Position numbers and translations under genes: made by a program. From JBAXTE01 sp037130365 (GTDB lineage: Bacteria; Bacteroidota; Bacteroidia; Bacteroidales; WCHB1-69), in the NCBI GenBank assembly GCA_037130365.1, contig JBAXTE010000001.1, forward strand, positions 124,001-188,000: a DNA stretch of 64,000 nt. The letters are read 5' to 3'. This document shows positions 27,889-36,361 of this stretch, in pieces. The stretch's first letter is position 1. Each line of letters opens with the position of its first letter. The notes under the pieces are model-generated. The model worked only from the letters and a program-made list of their open reading frames with translations, was not told the DNA's origin and searched no databases.

Positions 27889-29233
27889 CTACACATAACA
27901 ATTTTGCTATTTCAAGCGCTTGATTTTTAGACACTTTATCACCATTTTCCACCAATGAGTAATCCATGTAATCATTGATGTTTTTAATAGTAAGTTGAGC
28001 CGTTAGTTTTTCGGCAATTAAGCCTCTAACCGAAAGCTTTCGACCCTTCCATTTAAGTCCGCTGTAATGAGTGGTGATCAAGCTTCTCACTTTGTTTTCA
28101 TCCAAAATATCGAGGGTTGCATTTACAATGGCCTTCCCTTCTTCGGGATTCGTAGTTCGAGCCAATTCATCAATAAGAACTAATAATCGAATGTTTGACC
28201 TTGATTTTTTGATAATTTCATCTACTTTCATCATTTCAGAAGCAAACGATGAAAGTCCACTCAACTCTGACTGATCGTCGCCAATACTCGTTAATATTTT
28301 ATCCGCAATAACAATAGTTGCCGTAGTAGCTGGTACAAAAAAGCCAAACTGAAACAGATATTGAGCGAGTGCAATAGTTTTCAAAAGCACAGTTTTTCCT
28401 CCCATATTAACACCTGTAATCAGGCATGGCGCTGAAAACAACGCAATATCAATGGATTGAAAATTCTTGTTTTGCTGTTCGAGTAAGCTTTTAATTTGAG
28501 GATTAAACAATCCTAAATATGTGGTATTTGAATTAGAAATAGTAGGTTTAACCAAATTCAATTCAATTGCTTGCTTTGCTTTTGCAATGATTATATCTAG
28601 GTACGAAACTAAATCCAAAGTTTTTTGAAGTGGATTTGAAAACTTATGTAATTGATTAGAAAGTTGTTCCCGAATTTCATCTTCAAGTAACACCGCTTTT
28701 TGCCTAATTATCTCTGCTTCATTTGGAGATTCTGAAAGTAGATTTTTATGTTGATCTCTAAACTTTAATAACTCTGGACTATATGATGAGTAGATATAAA
28801 AATTAGGAATATTTTGTCGATCTGGATCTAAAATATCAACCACCATTTGCAATGAAGGAAGCTTGATAAATGATAATTTTAGCATTAGAATCAATTCATC
28901 AATTTCTTGATTTAGAATTGCAAATCGTTTAATCTCAAACAGTTCAACATCATCAAGATTTTCTGAAGTGGACAATCTTTTAATGGTGCCATGAATATCG
29001 TGAATCTGCTGTAATTTTACTTCAATAGCCTGGAAAACATCAGAATTTGTTGGTTTATTTAGCAATCCAACAACTTCCTCAATATTAGCAAACTCTAATT
29101 CTAGCAAGCTTTCCGAAGTTATAAACGGTTGCGAAAGCAAAAAACGCTTTGCCAACGATGTTTGTAATTTCAACTGATCAACAATATATCGTAACCCATT
29201 TACCTTGTCGATATTACTCCTAAGTGTTGTCAT
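27851..29233 (-). CDS. Short MutS-family ATPase
   Basis: 460 residues, too short for MutS1 or MutS2. The C-terminal half is a MutS ABC-type ATPase: Walker A TGVNMGGKTVLLK, Walker B LLVLIDELARTTNPEEG, and TTHY switch. The N-terminal 200 residues are helical (MutS III/core-like) with no mismatch-reading domain I, and no Smr nuclease follows the ATPase. The nearest known architecture is the MutS-like chaperone found with lysine or ornithine aminomutases (KamB/OraS type), but no aminomutase gene is here. It is coupled to the HAD phosphatase downstream. Confidence 0.8.
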   Translation of the reverse strand: MTTLRSNIDKVNGLRYIVDQLKLQTSLAKRFLLSQPFITSESLLELEFANIEEVVGLLNKPTNSDVFQAIEVKLQQIHDIHGTIKRLSTSENLDDVELFEIKRFAILNQEIDELILMLKLSFIKLPSLQMVVDILDPDRQNIPNFYIYSSYSPELLKFRDQHKNLLSESPNEAEIIRQKAVLLEDEIREQLSNQLHKFSNPLQKTLDLVSYLDIIIAKAKQAIELNLVKPTISNSNTTYLGLFNPQIKSLLEQQNKNFQSIDIALFSAPCLITGVNMGGKTVLLKTIALAQYLFQFGFFVPATTATIVIADKILTSIGDDQSELSGLSSFASEMMKVDEIIKKSRSNIRLLVLIDELARTTNPEEGKAIVNATLDILDENKVRSLITTHYSGLKWKGRKLSVRGLIAEKLTAQLTIKNINDYMDYSLVENGDKVSKNQALEIAKLLCVDDDLLKKASKYL

Positions 29234-29266
29234 TTTTTGATAAAATTAATGAGTCGAATTATAGAA

Positions 29267-29274
29267 CAAATATA
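29267..29274 (-). promoter_or_regulatory. -7 element for the MutS-like gene
   Basis: Minus-strand TATATTTG, an exact TAnnTTTG match, 33 bases before the ATG. Confidence 0.45.
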
Positions 29275-29286
29275 GGTAAAAATACC

Positions 29287-29371
29287 ATTTATTTTGCTTC
29301 TAGATATATTATTGTCCATTTCTCAAACGCTCAATGAACTATTTATAGCTACGAGCGGCATTAGACCAATC
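29287..29371. repeat. Dispersed intergenic repeat, copy 2
   Basis: Module A again: GCTTCTAGATATATTATTG, then CGCTCAATGAACTATTTATAG and CGAGCGGCATTAGACCAATC. It differs from the copy at 21805 by scattered substitutions, but keeps the CGCTC/GAGCG arms. Confidence 0.7.
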
Positions 29372-29536
29372 GTTCTGCACCTTGGGGCGGTGGCGGAATA
29401 AATTGCAATTTTCTGACTAGCTACACCGATTTCGATAGCAATCGGAATATTTATCCCGATAATTATCGGGATTGTTGAACTTCCAATTTACTTCAAACCC
29501 GCCATTGCTAAAGTCCGTTGTTAGCATTTCGTTATT
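29372..29536. repeat. Composite hairpin region downstream of an orphan gene
   Basis: Contains a perfect 20-base palindrome ATCCCGATAATTATCGGGAT (29453-29472), a smaller hairpin CCGATT...AATCGG (29426-29445), and GCTAA...TTAGC (29507-29511 and 29521-29525) near the stop of the orphan gene. GGCGG/CCGCC-type blocks flank it. It looks like a patchwork of intergenic elements; no gene is seen. Confidence 0.5.
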
Positions 29537-30628
29537 TTATTCATAATAAGTTATGTTTCGAATAGCTTTATCTTTTATGCCGTTCATATCTGTATAAACC
29601 CAGTTTTTAAATTTATCATATTCATAATTAATCTTTATCACCAAATAATTAAGTTTTTTATTTTCTGAGTTTAAATTATATTGAATGTATTTAGAACAAT
29701 TTCCAGTATTATCAAAATAAGTAATAGATACTTTTTTTTCACTTGTATTTTGTTCTTCAATTTTTTTCAAGTGTTCTTTTTTATAAGAATAGACCCTAGT
29801 AATATCTTTTAATACAACTTTACCAAGAAAATAAACATAACGTTCATATGTTTTTAAATTTTCGTTATTATATTTATATTCTGTGGTATTTAATATATCA
29901 GAATCAGGCATTGTATCATTACTTTGCGAAACCCAATTAGATTCTTTATAAAGAAGTTTATTTTGACCATATTCAAAAACTGATAAATGATATAGATCTG
30001 GAGATTTTTGAGTCTGTATTGTTGAAACGCATTTTACAATCATATTTTTCTCATTGAAGTAAAAGAAATTATTTTGAATTGTGTCTGAATTATTATATAT
30101 GGTTACCTTTTGTAGTCTATTTTTTGAATAAAAGTATTTATATTCATGGATTGAACTATCAATCTTATTCTCAGTGTTATTAATGAATATTTTTTTAACA
30201 AGGCTATCTTCTGAATTATAAAAATGCTTCTCTTCAAAGCTAACAAAATGCTTGTTTGTTAACTTTATTTCTTGAATAAGCAATCCTTTTGAATTATATT
30301 TATAAGCAATTTTATAATGATACTCTAAATTAGTAGTATCTAATCCAAAGAATTTTCCTTTAATTGGAAATTGTCTTTTATTTCCAAGTGCAGTATCAAG
30401 AGGAAGTCTTTTAGATCTAAAAAATCTAATTTCAACTAATTGTCCTTGTTTATTAAAGTCTTGAACAATTACATTTCTTTCATCAAAAACCGATACATTT
30501 TCAATAATAGTTTTCACAGGACCTTTCAATCCTTTTTCTTTCAAAGTAGTTTTAGGAATGTATGGATACCATGAAATAAGCACAAAAGAAAAAATCATTA
30601 AAACAATAACTTGAAGTGTTTTTTTCAT
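29537..30628 (-). CDS. Secreted orphan protein with YD/RHS-like sequence
   Basis: 363 residues with an N-terminal signal sequence or anchor (LQVIVLMIFSFVLISWYPYIP). The remainder is Tyr/Asn/Lys-rich with repeated strands such as EYKYNNENLKTYERYVYF and INYEYDKFKNWVYTDMNG, which recall RHS/YD repeats and the KGPVKTI-opening proteins of Bacteroidota. It is probably periplasmic or surface exposed. Function unknown. It lies between dispersed repeats, which suggests an accessory gene. Confidence 0.65.
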   Translation of the reverse strand: MKKTLQVIVLMIFSFVLISWYPYIPKTTLKEKGLKGPVKTIIENVSVFDERNVIVQDFNKQGQLVEIRFFRSKRLPLDTALGNKRQFPIKGKFFGLDTTNLEYHYKIAYKYNSKGLLIQEIKLTNKHFVSFEEKHFYNSEDSLVKKIFINNTENKIDSSIHEYKYFYSKNRLQKVTIYNNSDTIQNNFFYFNEKNMIVKCVSTIQTQKSPDLYHLSVFEYGQNKLLYKESNWVSQSNDTMPDSDILNTTEYKYNNENLKTYERYVYFLGKVVLKDITRVYSYKKEHLKKIEEQNTSEKKVSITYFDNTGNCSKYIQYNLNSENKKLNYLVIKINYEYDKFKNWVYTDMNGIKDKAIRNITYYE

Positions 30629-30646
30629 ATAATCAACGCTAACTAG

Positions 30647-30690
30647 GGTCTAAAATATCTTTGGGCTATTTTAGACCAAGATTTGGTAAA
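30647..30690. repeat. Dispersed intergenic repeat, hairpin module B
   Basis: Arms GGTCTAAAATA (30647-30657) and TATTTTAGACC (30667-30677) are perfectly complementary around the loop TCTTTGGGC, then CAAGATTTGGTA. The same loop and flank occur at 21905-21935 with a different but also perfect stem. On the minus strand it supplies the last codons and the stop of the next gene. Confidence 0.7.
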
Positions 30691-31097
30691 AATGAATTTT
30701 TAATTTCTTGAATTTTTTCTTCTCTTTCGAAAGAGAACGTTTTATCTTTAGAATTGCATAATTCATAAATTTTCAGGGCACTAGCTAGTGATTTCTTTGC
30801 TTGCTCAGTATCTGAATTAAGCCCAAATTCTTTTAGTACATCTGCAAACAATTCAAGGTTAGCATCCTTAAAGCCATTGAATTTATATATGTATTGTTCA
30901 ATTTCAGAATCTTTTAGTAAAAGAAACAAGTCTAAATCAAACCCGATTTCTTGAAGTAATAGGGTTTTTACATCCTCAAATTGATATTCTATTGGCGCAC
31001 CAATTTCACCTTCTTTCCTGGCTAATTTATTGAATATCAATCTTAAAAGCACTCCAATTTTTTCAATTTCTCTTAAAATATAATCTTTTTGTTCCAT
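30666..31097 (-). CDS. Hypothetical helical protein
   Basis: 143 residues, no signal peptide or membrane segment, largely alpha-helical. The opening MEQKDYILREIEKIGVLLRLI is typical of a small Bacteroidota family of unknown function; a distant relation to DUF6483 is possible but not secure. Its final residues (PNLGLK, stop) are encoded by a dispersed repeat, so the natural C-terminus may have been altered by insertion of that element. Function unknown. Confidence 0.6.
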   Translation of the reverse strand: MEQKDYILREIEKIGVLLRLIFNKLARKEGEIGAPIEYQFEDVKTLLLQEIGFDLDLFLLLKDSEIEQYIYKFNGFKDANLELFADVLKEFGLNSDTEQAKKSLASALKIYELCNSKDKTFSFEREEKIQEIKNSFLPNLGLK

Positions 31098-31383
31098 GGT
31101 TTAATCTGTTGATATACAATTCATTGTTTTCGATATTTACAACATCTGTTTGCCTCTATAATTGAGTTTTCAGAAACCCTCGGCAATCTATTAGACCAAA
31201 TTTAATCATTTTTCAATACAAAATTAATAAGTTGAGTAAAGAAAATAAAATTTGCTTTAAAAGTAGTTTATGATGAATGTTTTGTGATTTTTCACACTAC
31301 TGCTTGTAATTCACTGCATATCAAACGCTAGAAAGAAATTTAAATAGAAATACCATCATAAAGAATAATTCAAGAATATTTTG
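31098..31383. other. Non-coding gap before the toxin-antitoxin pair
   Basis: AT-rich spacer between the divergent hypothetical gene and higB. CTATTAGACCAAATTTAATC at 31188 weakly resembles the end of repeat module A. No gene seen. Confidence 0.35.
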
Positions 31384-31422
31384 CCAATATTTACCAATAC
31401 GGGAAATTATATTGTATCTTTG
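31384..31422 (+). promoter_or_regulatory. higBA promoter with direct-repeat operator candidate
   Basis: TATCTTTG (31415-31422) matches the -7 consensus. CCAATA is repeated exactly at 31384-31389 and 31394-31399, one helical turn apart and over the expected -33 position, where a repressing antitoxin could bind. The toxin ATG is 12 bases after the -7 element. Confidence 0.5.
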
Positions 31423-31434
31423 TAAAAAAAGTGG

Positions 31435-31728
31435 ATGAGGGTAATTGCAAAAAGTATTCTACGCGAATTTTGGACTGAGCATAATGACTGTCAAGAACAG
31501 TTAAAAGCTTGGTATAATGAAGCAGAAAAATCAGCTTGGACAAATCCGTCAGACATTAAAAAAGATTATCCATCTGCAAGTATATTACCTGGAAATCGGA
31601 TAGTTTTTAATATTAAGGGAAATACATATCGATTAATTGTGAAGATAAATTATAAATTTGGAATTGTTTGGATTCGGTTTATTGGGACTCACAGCGAATA
31701 TGACAAAATTGATGCTAATACGATATAA
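31435..31728 (+). CDS. higB: HigB-type mRNA interferase toxin
   Basis: 97 residues. MRVIAKSILREFWTEHNDCQEQ, LKAWYNEAEKSAW and the C-terminal IVWIRFIGTHSEYDKID are the family hallmarks of HigB toxins of the RelE superfamily; FNIKGNTYRLIVKINY is the central sheet. It cleaves mRNA at the ribosome. It precedes its antitoxin, the usual higBA order, with two bases between. Confidence 0.9.
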   Translation: MRVIAKSILREFWTEHNDCQEQLKAWYNEAEKSAWTNPSDIKKDYPSASILPGNRIVFNIKGNTYRLIVKINYKFGIVWIRFIGTHSEYDKIDANTI

Positions 31729-31730
31729 TC

Positions 31731-32087
31731 ATGGAACATAAAGTTTTAAAAACAGAAGAAGAGTACAAAAAAGCGCTTGTACGTTTAGAGCAAATATTTG
31801 ATAGTGAACCTAATACTAAAGAAGGTGACGAATTGGAATTATTATCGTTGTTGATAGATAACTACGAAAACATTCATTATTCAATTGATTTACCAGATCC
31901 CATTGAAGCAATTAAGTTCCGGATGGAACAATTAAACTACAAACCCAAAGATTTTGCACTAGTTATTGGCTTTAGAAGTAGAGTTACGGAGATATTAAAC
32001 AAAAAAAGGAAACTCTCTTTAAATATGATTCGTAAAATAAACAAACAAATGAATATTTCCACAGATGTCTTGACTCAGGAATATTAA
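31731..32087 (+). CDS. higA: HigA-type antitoxin
   Basis: 118 residues: an N-terminal helical toxin-binding part (EEEYKKALVRLEQIFD, common to HigA) and a C-terminal Xre-type HTH (IEAIKFRMEQLNYKPKDFALVIG, RVTEILNKKRKLSLNMI). It neutralises HigB and probably represses the shared promoter. The second HTH helix reads GFRSRVTEILN, near the HigA consensus. Confidence 0.9.
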   Translation: MEHKVLKTEEEYKKALVRLEQIFDSEPNTKEGDELELLSLLIDNYENIHYSIDLPDPIEAIKFRMEQLNYKPKDFALVIGFRSRVTEILNKKRKLSLNMIRKINKQMNISTDVLTQEY

Positions 32088-32175
32088 ATTCAAATCTAGC
32101 AATAATAATTGCAATATCGATTAACAATCTGTATATCATCATATTGACAACAGTTCTTCATTGACACATCAAAAA

Positions 32176-34506
32176 CTAATCTTTTACGAATTTTTTCTGA
32201 AGAGTGCCTTTGCTTGTATTTACATTTATAAAATAGACTCCACTTCTAAGATTAGAAACATCAATATTTGTGTGAATATCATCCACGTAGTTAAAGGATT
32301 CTGTATAAACGATTTGGCCTAATAAGTTCACAAAATTTATTTCAACATTATCTTTTCGCTCTAATTTGAGATCTAATGTAACTGAGTTTTTAGCTGGATT
32401 TGGGTATAGTGCAAAAAGATTGATATCTCCATAATTATTTACATTTGTAATTCCGGTATAGCTGATTGTCCACCCTTGTCGCGTAATATATTTATTGGTT
32501 ACAAATTTCATCTTAATTTTACTCGTATTGCATATAACGTCAGAAGGTGTAATTCTACCCGAAACAACTGCTAATCTTTGAATTGGGTTGATATTATTAT
32601 CAAAAATCACTAACGTATCATTGTTTTCTTCGGTATCGAAATTGATAAAATGCAAATTTATTGAACTCGGATTATTTGATGGAGTAATATTCCAAAGGCA
32701 GACCGAATTGTTGCCATAATTACCTAGGGCACTCCCATCTTCTATGGTATCTGAAACGGCAGTAAACGTTTTTAATCCAGTACATTTTGGTGTTGCAGTC
32801 TCAATTTTTGGAAGAATTTTAGTAAATGGATCAAAGACTATTGTTTTTGGTTCCTTATTAAAAACAAAGGTGAACGTTTGATTATTTTGGTCGTTCATAA
32901 AACGAACCACGGTATCCGAAAGATCGGTGAAGGTAATTTCAACATCAATCGGCATTTTAAAGAATGGAGCATTCGTTTGAGTCTGATTTACAGTATAATC
33001 AACAGTCCAATTAGGAGCATTATTCGAAATAACATAACTATTATTATAGATTGGATGATTCGGATTATTCAACCATTGGTCGAAAAACCACGAATAATCT
33101 GTTCCTGTAATTGAATTCACTTTGTTTTTAAAATCACTGACATACGCAGTCTTAAAGGTAAATGCTGGATCTGTAGCAAATGATTTTAGAATATTGAAAA
33201 AAGCAATATCCCCAACAATTCCACGCAACATGTGAATCACACAAGCTGATTTGCAATAGGTAACTGCATAATCGAAAAGCACATCAGGAGCAGGCGTTGT
33301 TGTAGCCCAAGAAGGAATATAAATTGCACGCTCAGTGTTATTTTGTAAATAATAATTAGAAAACTCTAGCACTTTGCTTATATATCCTTGACGGCCATAA
33401 AGATGCTCGAACCAAAGGCAAACCGAATATTGAGGAAAACCTTCCTTAAGAAAAATATCAGACCACGTGGAATGGGTTATTAAGTCGCCCCACCAGTGAT
33501 GTGCAAATTCATGAGAAGTTGTATTTTTGTCATTCCATCCGTTTGGATAAAGGCTAATAATGGTTTGATTCTCCATTCCTGCCCAAGGAAAATCACTATT
33601 TAACGTAGCCCAAGCAAGTTTTTCGAAGGGATATTCGCCGTATAATAACGAAAAATAATTCATCATATCCGTCATATAAAACTTAAGAGAATCAACATCT
33701 TCGCCTGTATTGTAATAATATAAAACTGGAATACTATCTAAAAGATTCGAAGGTTTTTTCCAATATTCTTGTTTACAGTTAAAATTTTGATTTGACAAAT
33801 TTGCCATAATATAAGTTGACAGTGGATCTCTACTTTTCCAATGATAGGTCAATGTATCTCCGACAGTTAAGGAATCAATTAAGGCGCCATTAGAACACAG
33901 CTTTACTCCACTTTTGGTTTTAACATTCACCTCAAAAGTTGCTTTATCGTAGGGTTTATCCCAGCATGGAAACCAGTTTCGGGCCTTTTCGGGAGAACAA
34001 TCTGTAAACACAAATCCATCTTCTGCATGAAAAGCTTTATCAACCGTGTTTTTATGGGTATAATAAATTAACACCGAAACAGTATCAGTTGGATGATAGG
34101 TTGAGTCTAAATTAATGGTTAAAATATTGTTGCTTTGAGTGAAAATGACTCCAGATAATTTTACAGAATCCACCAGAATAGAACTATCAGCCGCATCTAA
34201 TTGAATTGAATTTAATATAGAATCGGCAACAAATTTTAATGTTGCAATAGCTTTATAATCATGATTATATGGACTTGAATAACTCCTATACCAATCAAGT
34301 TGTAATTTATAGTGTAATGCATTATATGCGTGATTTGTAGGATTATCAACGGTTTTTGGTATCCAATTTTTACTTTCTTTTTCAAATGGATTAACAAAGT
34401 TAGGAGTCATTTTAAATCCCTCTTTTAACTGAGGTGGGTCCTGAGCAAAAACAAAATTAATGGTCAGGATTACAAAAAGTAAAGATAAAAGTGATTTTTT
34501 TTTCAT
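32176..34506 (-). CDS. Secreted M1 aminopeptidase with CUB and T9SS sorting domains
   Basis: 776 residues: signal peptide (LSLLFVILTINFVFAQ), M1 N-terminal saddle, then the catalytic domain with exopeptidase motif AGMEN (309-313), zinc motif HEFAH (332-336) and Glu355 eighteen residues later. About 575-690 looks like a CUB domain (cysteines, NNSVCLWNI, GWTISYTG). The last about 75 residues (LYPNPAKNSVTLDL to LQKKFVKD) are the type A T9SS sorting signal. It should cleave N-terminal residues from peptides at the cell surface. Confidence 0.92.
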   Translation of the reverse strand: MKKKSLLSLLFVILTINFVFAQDPPQLKEGFKMTPNFVNPFEKESKNWIPKTVDNPTNHAYNALHYKLQLDWYRSYSSPYNHDYKAIATLKFVADSILNSIQLDAADSSILVDSVKLSGVIFTQSNNILTINLDSTYHPTDTVSVLIYYTHKNTVDKAFHAEDGFVFTDCSPEKARNWFPCWDKPYDKATFEVNVKTKSGVKLCSNGALIDSLTVGDTLTYHWKSRDPLSTYIMANLSNQNFNCKQEYWKKPSNLLDSIPVLYYYNTGEDVDSLKFYMTDMMNYFSLLYGEYPFEKLAWATLNSDFPWAGMENQTIISLYPNGWNDKNTTSHEFAHHWWGDLITHSTWSDIFLKEGFPQYSVCLWFEHLYGRQGYISKVLEFSNYYLQNNTERAIYIPSWATTTPAPDVLFDYAVTYCKSACVIHMLRGIVGDIAFFNILKSFATDPAFTFKTAYVSDFKNKVNSITGTDYSWFFDQWLNNPNHPIYNNSYVISNNAPNWTVDYTVNQTQTNAPFFKMPIDVEITFTDLSDTVVRFMNDQNNQTFTFVFNKEPKTIVFDPFTKILPKIETATPKCTGLKTFTAVSDTIEDGSALGNYGNNSVCLWNITPSNNPSSINLHFINFDTEENNDTLVIFDNNINPIQRLAVVSGRITPSDVICNTSKIKMKFVTNKYITRQGWTISYTGITNVNNYGDINLFALYPNPAKNSVTLDLKLERKDNVEINFVNLLGQIVYTESFNYVDDIHTNIDVSNLRSGVYFINVNTSKGTLQKKFVKD

Positions 34507-34633
34507 CTGTTTAATTTATGATAACGCTATTCTGAAAATTTCAATATTATAAAAAACTGAGAACTTAAAATTTGTGGCATTTATTTGAATAATCAAAACT
34601 CAAATAAATCCAATAATTAATTATATCGCATCA

Positions 34634-34641
34634 CAAATATA
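34634..34641 (-). promoter_or_regulatory. -7 element for the M1 aminopeptidase
   Basis: Minus-strand TATATTTG, exact TAnnTTTG, 128 bases upstream of the ATG, so the leader would be long. Confidence 0.35.
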
Positions 34642-34703
34642 CAATAATAAACATTGAAAAAAAATTGAATGAACGAACATTAAAGTTGTCTCCAAAAAAA
34701 TTG

Positions 34704-34711
34704 TAATTTAG
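34704..34711 (+). promoter_or_regulatory. -7-like element for lgt-lgt-gpmA
   Basis: TAATTTAG within TTGTAATTTAGC, the same string that precedes gmk. It is 18 bases before the first lgt ATG. Confidence 0.4.
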
Positions 34712-34729
34712 CATTTTAAAACTATAAAT

Positions 34730-35548
34730 ATGATAAATGCAATTATCTGGGATGTTAGCCCTGTTGCAATAAGCGTTGGTCCTTTTGCTGTAAGATGGTA
34801 TGGGATGTTGTTTGCATTAGGAATCGTACTTTGCTATTATATTTTCCAATATATTTTCAAAGCCGAGAAGTTACCTCCTTTGTTATTAGACAAGTATGCA
34901 GTTTGGGCAGTTTTATCCACCGTAATTGGAGCGCGGTTAGGGCATGTACTCTTTTACGAACCCGCATATTATTTTCAACATCCTAGCGAAATATTAATGA
35001 TTTGGCATGGCGGTTTGGCAAGTCACGGTGCCACAATTGGACTGATTCTTTACGTGTTTTGGTTTTGCTATAGACACGGCATTCCCTATTTATGGTTATT
35101 TGATCGAATGGCAATAATTGTTTCAATTGGTTCAGCTTGTATTCGCTTAGGAAATCTGATGAATTCAGAAATAATTGGCACACCAACAAATGTTCCTTGG
35201 GCATTTATTTTTACATCTGAAGATATGATTCCTCGGCATCCTTCTCAATTGTACGAAGCTTTAGTTTATCTTTCGCTATTTATCTTTCTTTTTTGGAGAT
35301 ATAAAAAGGTCAAGGGAGAGGTTAAAGGAGGACAATTTGTTGGAATAATGTTTTTGGTAATCTTTGTTTCTCGATTTTTGATTGAGTTTATCAAAAGCGA
35401 CCAAGTGGATTTCGAAAAAGGAATGTTATTAAATATGGGTCAATGGTTAAGTATTCCTTTCATTTTAATTGGAATTGCTTTTATAATAGTATCCTTCACA
35501 CATAAGAGCATTCCAAAAGTAACCGCTTTAAAAAGATTTCCAAAATAA
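34730..35548 (+). CDS. lgt: Prolipoprotein diacylglyceryl transferase, first copy
   Basis: 272 residues, about seven membrane helices. Lgt transfers diacylglycerol from phosphatidylglycerol to the lipobox cysteine of prolipoproteins in the inner membrane. Conserved elements: WHGGLASHG (catalytic His loop), CIRLGNLMNSE (the Lgt signature with its Arg), PRHPSQLYEA and SRFLIEFIKSDQ (the second essential Arg and Glu). Its TAA overlaps the ATG of a second lgt gene (TAATG). Confidence 0.95.
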   Translation: MINAIIWDVSPVAISVGPFAVRWYGMLFALGIVLCYYIFQYIFKAEKLPPLLLDKYAVWAVLSTVIGARLGHVLFYEPAYYFQHPSEILMIWHGGLASHGATIGLILYVFWFCYRHGIPYLWLFDRMAIIVSIGSACIRLGNLMNSEIIGTPTNVPWAFIFTSEDMIPRHPSQLYEALVYLSLFIFLFWRYKKVKGEVKGGQFVGIMFLVIFVSRFLIEFIKSDQVDFEKGMLLNMGQWLSIPFILIGIAFIIVSFTHKSIPKVTALKRFPK

Positions 35549-36357
35549 TGATTAATTTAGTTGTCATTTGGAATGTTAATCCGCAGATATTTAACTTGTT
35601 CGGAATATCTGTTCGGTGGTATAGTTTCCTTTTTGCGACAACGTTTCTTGTGGGTTATTATTTAGTTCAGTATTATTCTAAGGAAGCAAAATTACCTCAA
35701 AAAACCTTCGATTTTTGGTTACTTTATATGATCGTTGGAACAATTTTAGGCGCACGATTAGGTCATTGCTTTTTCTATGAATTTTCGTATTACGTCAAAC
35801 ATCCATTAGAAATTTTTCAGACATGGAAAGGTGGATTAGCTAGTCATGGAGGCGCTATAGGATTGCTTATCACATTGTGGTTTTTTGCGCGAAATTATAA
35901 ACTTAGTTATCTTTGGGTTTTAGATCGTATTGCTGGTGCAGTTGCTTTGGGTGGATTTTTTATTCGGATGGGAAATCTTATGAATTCAGAAATATATGGA
36001 TATCCCACGAATGTTCCATGGGCATTTATTTTCAAAAGAACTGATGCTGATGCTGTTCCACGTCATCCAACTCAAATATATGAAGCCCTTTGCTATTTAC
36101 TCACCTTTGGATTACTGCATTTTCTTGATCAAAAATTTAAACATAACCCACCAAAAGGAATGCTAATCTCGGTTTTTTTAATCGGAATATTTGGGATTCG
36201 GTTTTTTATAGAATTTTTGAAAGAACGTCAATCAGATTTTGAAAATTACATGTCAATTGATATGGGACAATGGCTCAGTATCCCATTTGTTATTACTGGA
36301 ATTGTTTATTTGCTTTATATATACAAAAAGAATCACGGAATTATAAAAGAAAATTAA
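35548..36357 (+). CDS. lgt: Prolipoprotein diacylglyceryl transferase, second copy
   Basis: 269 residues, clearly paralogous to the gene before it: WKGGLASHGG, FIRMGNLMNSE, PRHPTQIYEA and GIRFFIEFLKERQ all keep the catalytic and substrate-binding residues. The two are diverged across their length, so this is an old duplication, not a recent copy or assembly error. The TAATG overlap suggests translational coupling. Both may be active, perhaps on different lipids or lipoproteins. Confidence 0.93.
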   Translation: MINLVVIWNVNPQIFNLFGISVRWYSFLFATTFLVGYYLVQYYSKEAKLPQKTFDFWLLYMIVGTILGARLGHCFFYEFSYYVKHPLEIFQTWKGGLASHGGAIGLLITLWFFARNYKLSYLWVLDRIAGAVALGGFFIRMGNLMNSEIYGYPTNVPWAFIFKRTDADAVPRHPTQIYEALCYLLTFGLLHFLDQKFKHNPPKGMLISVFLIGIFGIRFFIEFLKERQSDFENYMSIDMGQWLSIPFVITGIVYLLYIYKKNHGIIKEN

Positions 36358-36361
36358 AAAT

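Noticed and set aside
29500..30645. Possible integron cassette with attC-like GCTAAC/GTTAGC ends around the orphan gene
   Set aside because: The bases do not fit the attC consensus RYYYAAC...GTTRRRY and no integrase is present; kept only as intergenic repeats.
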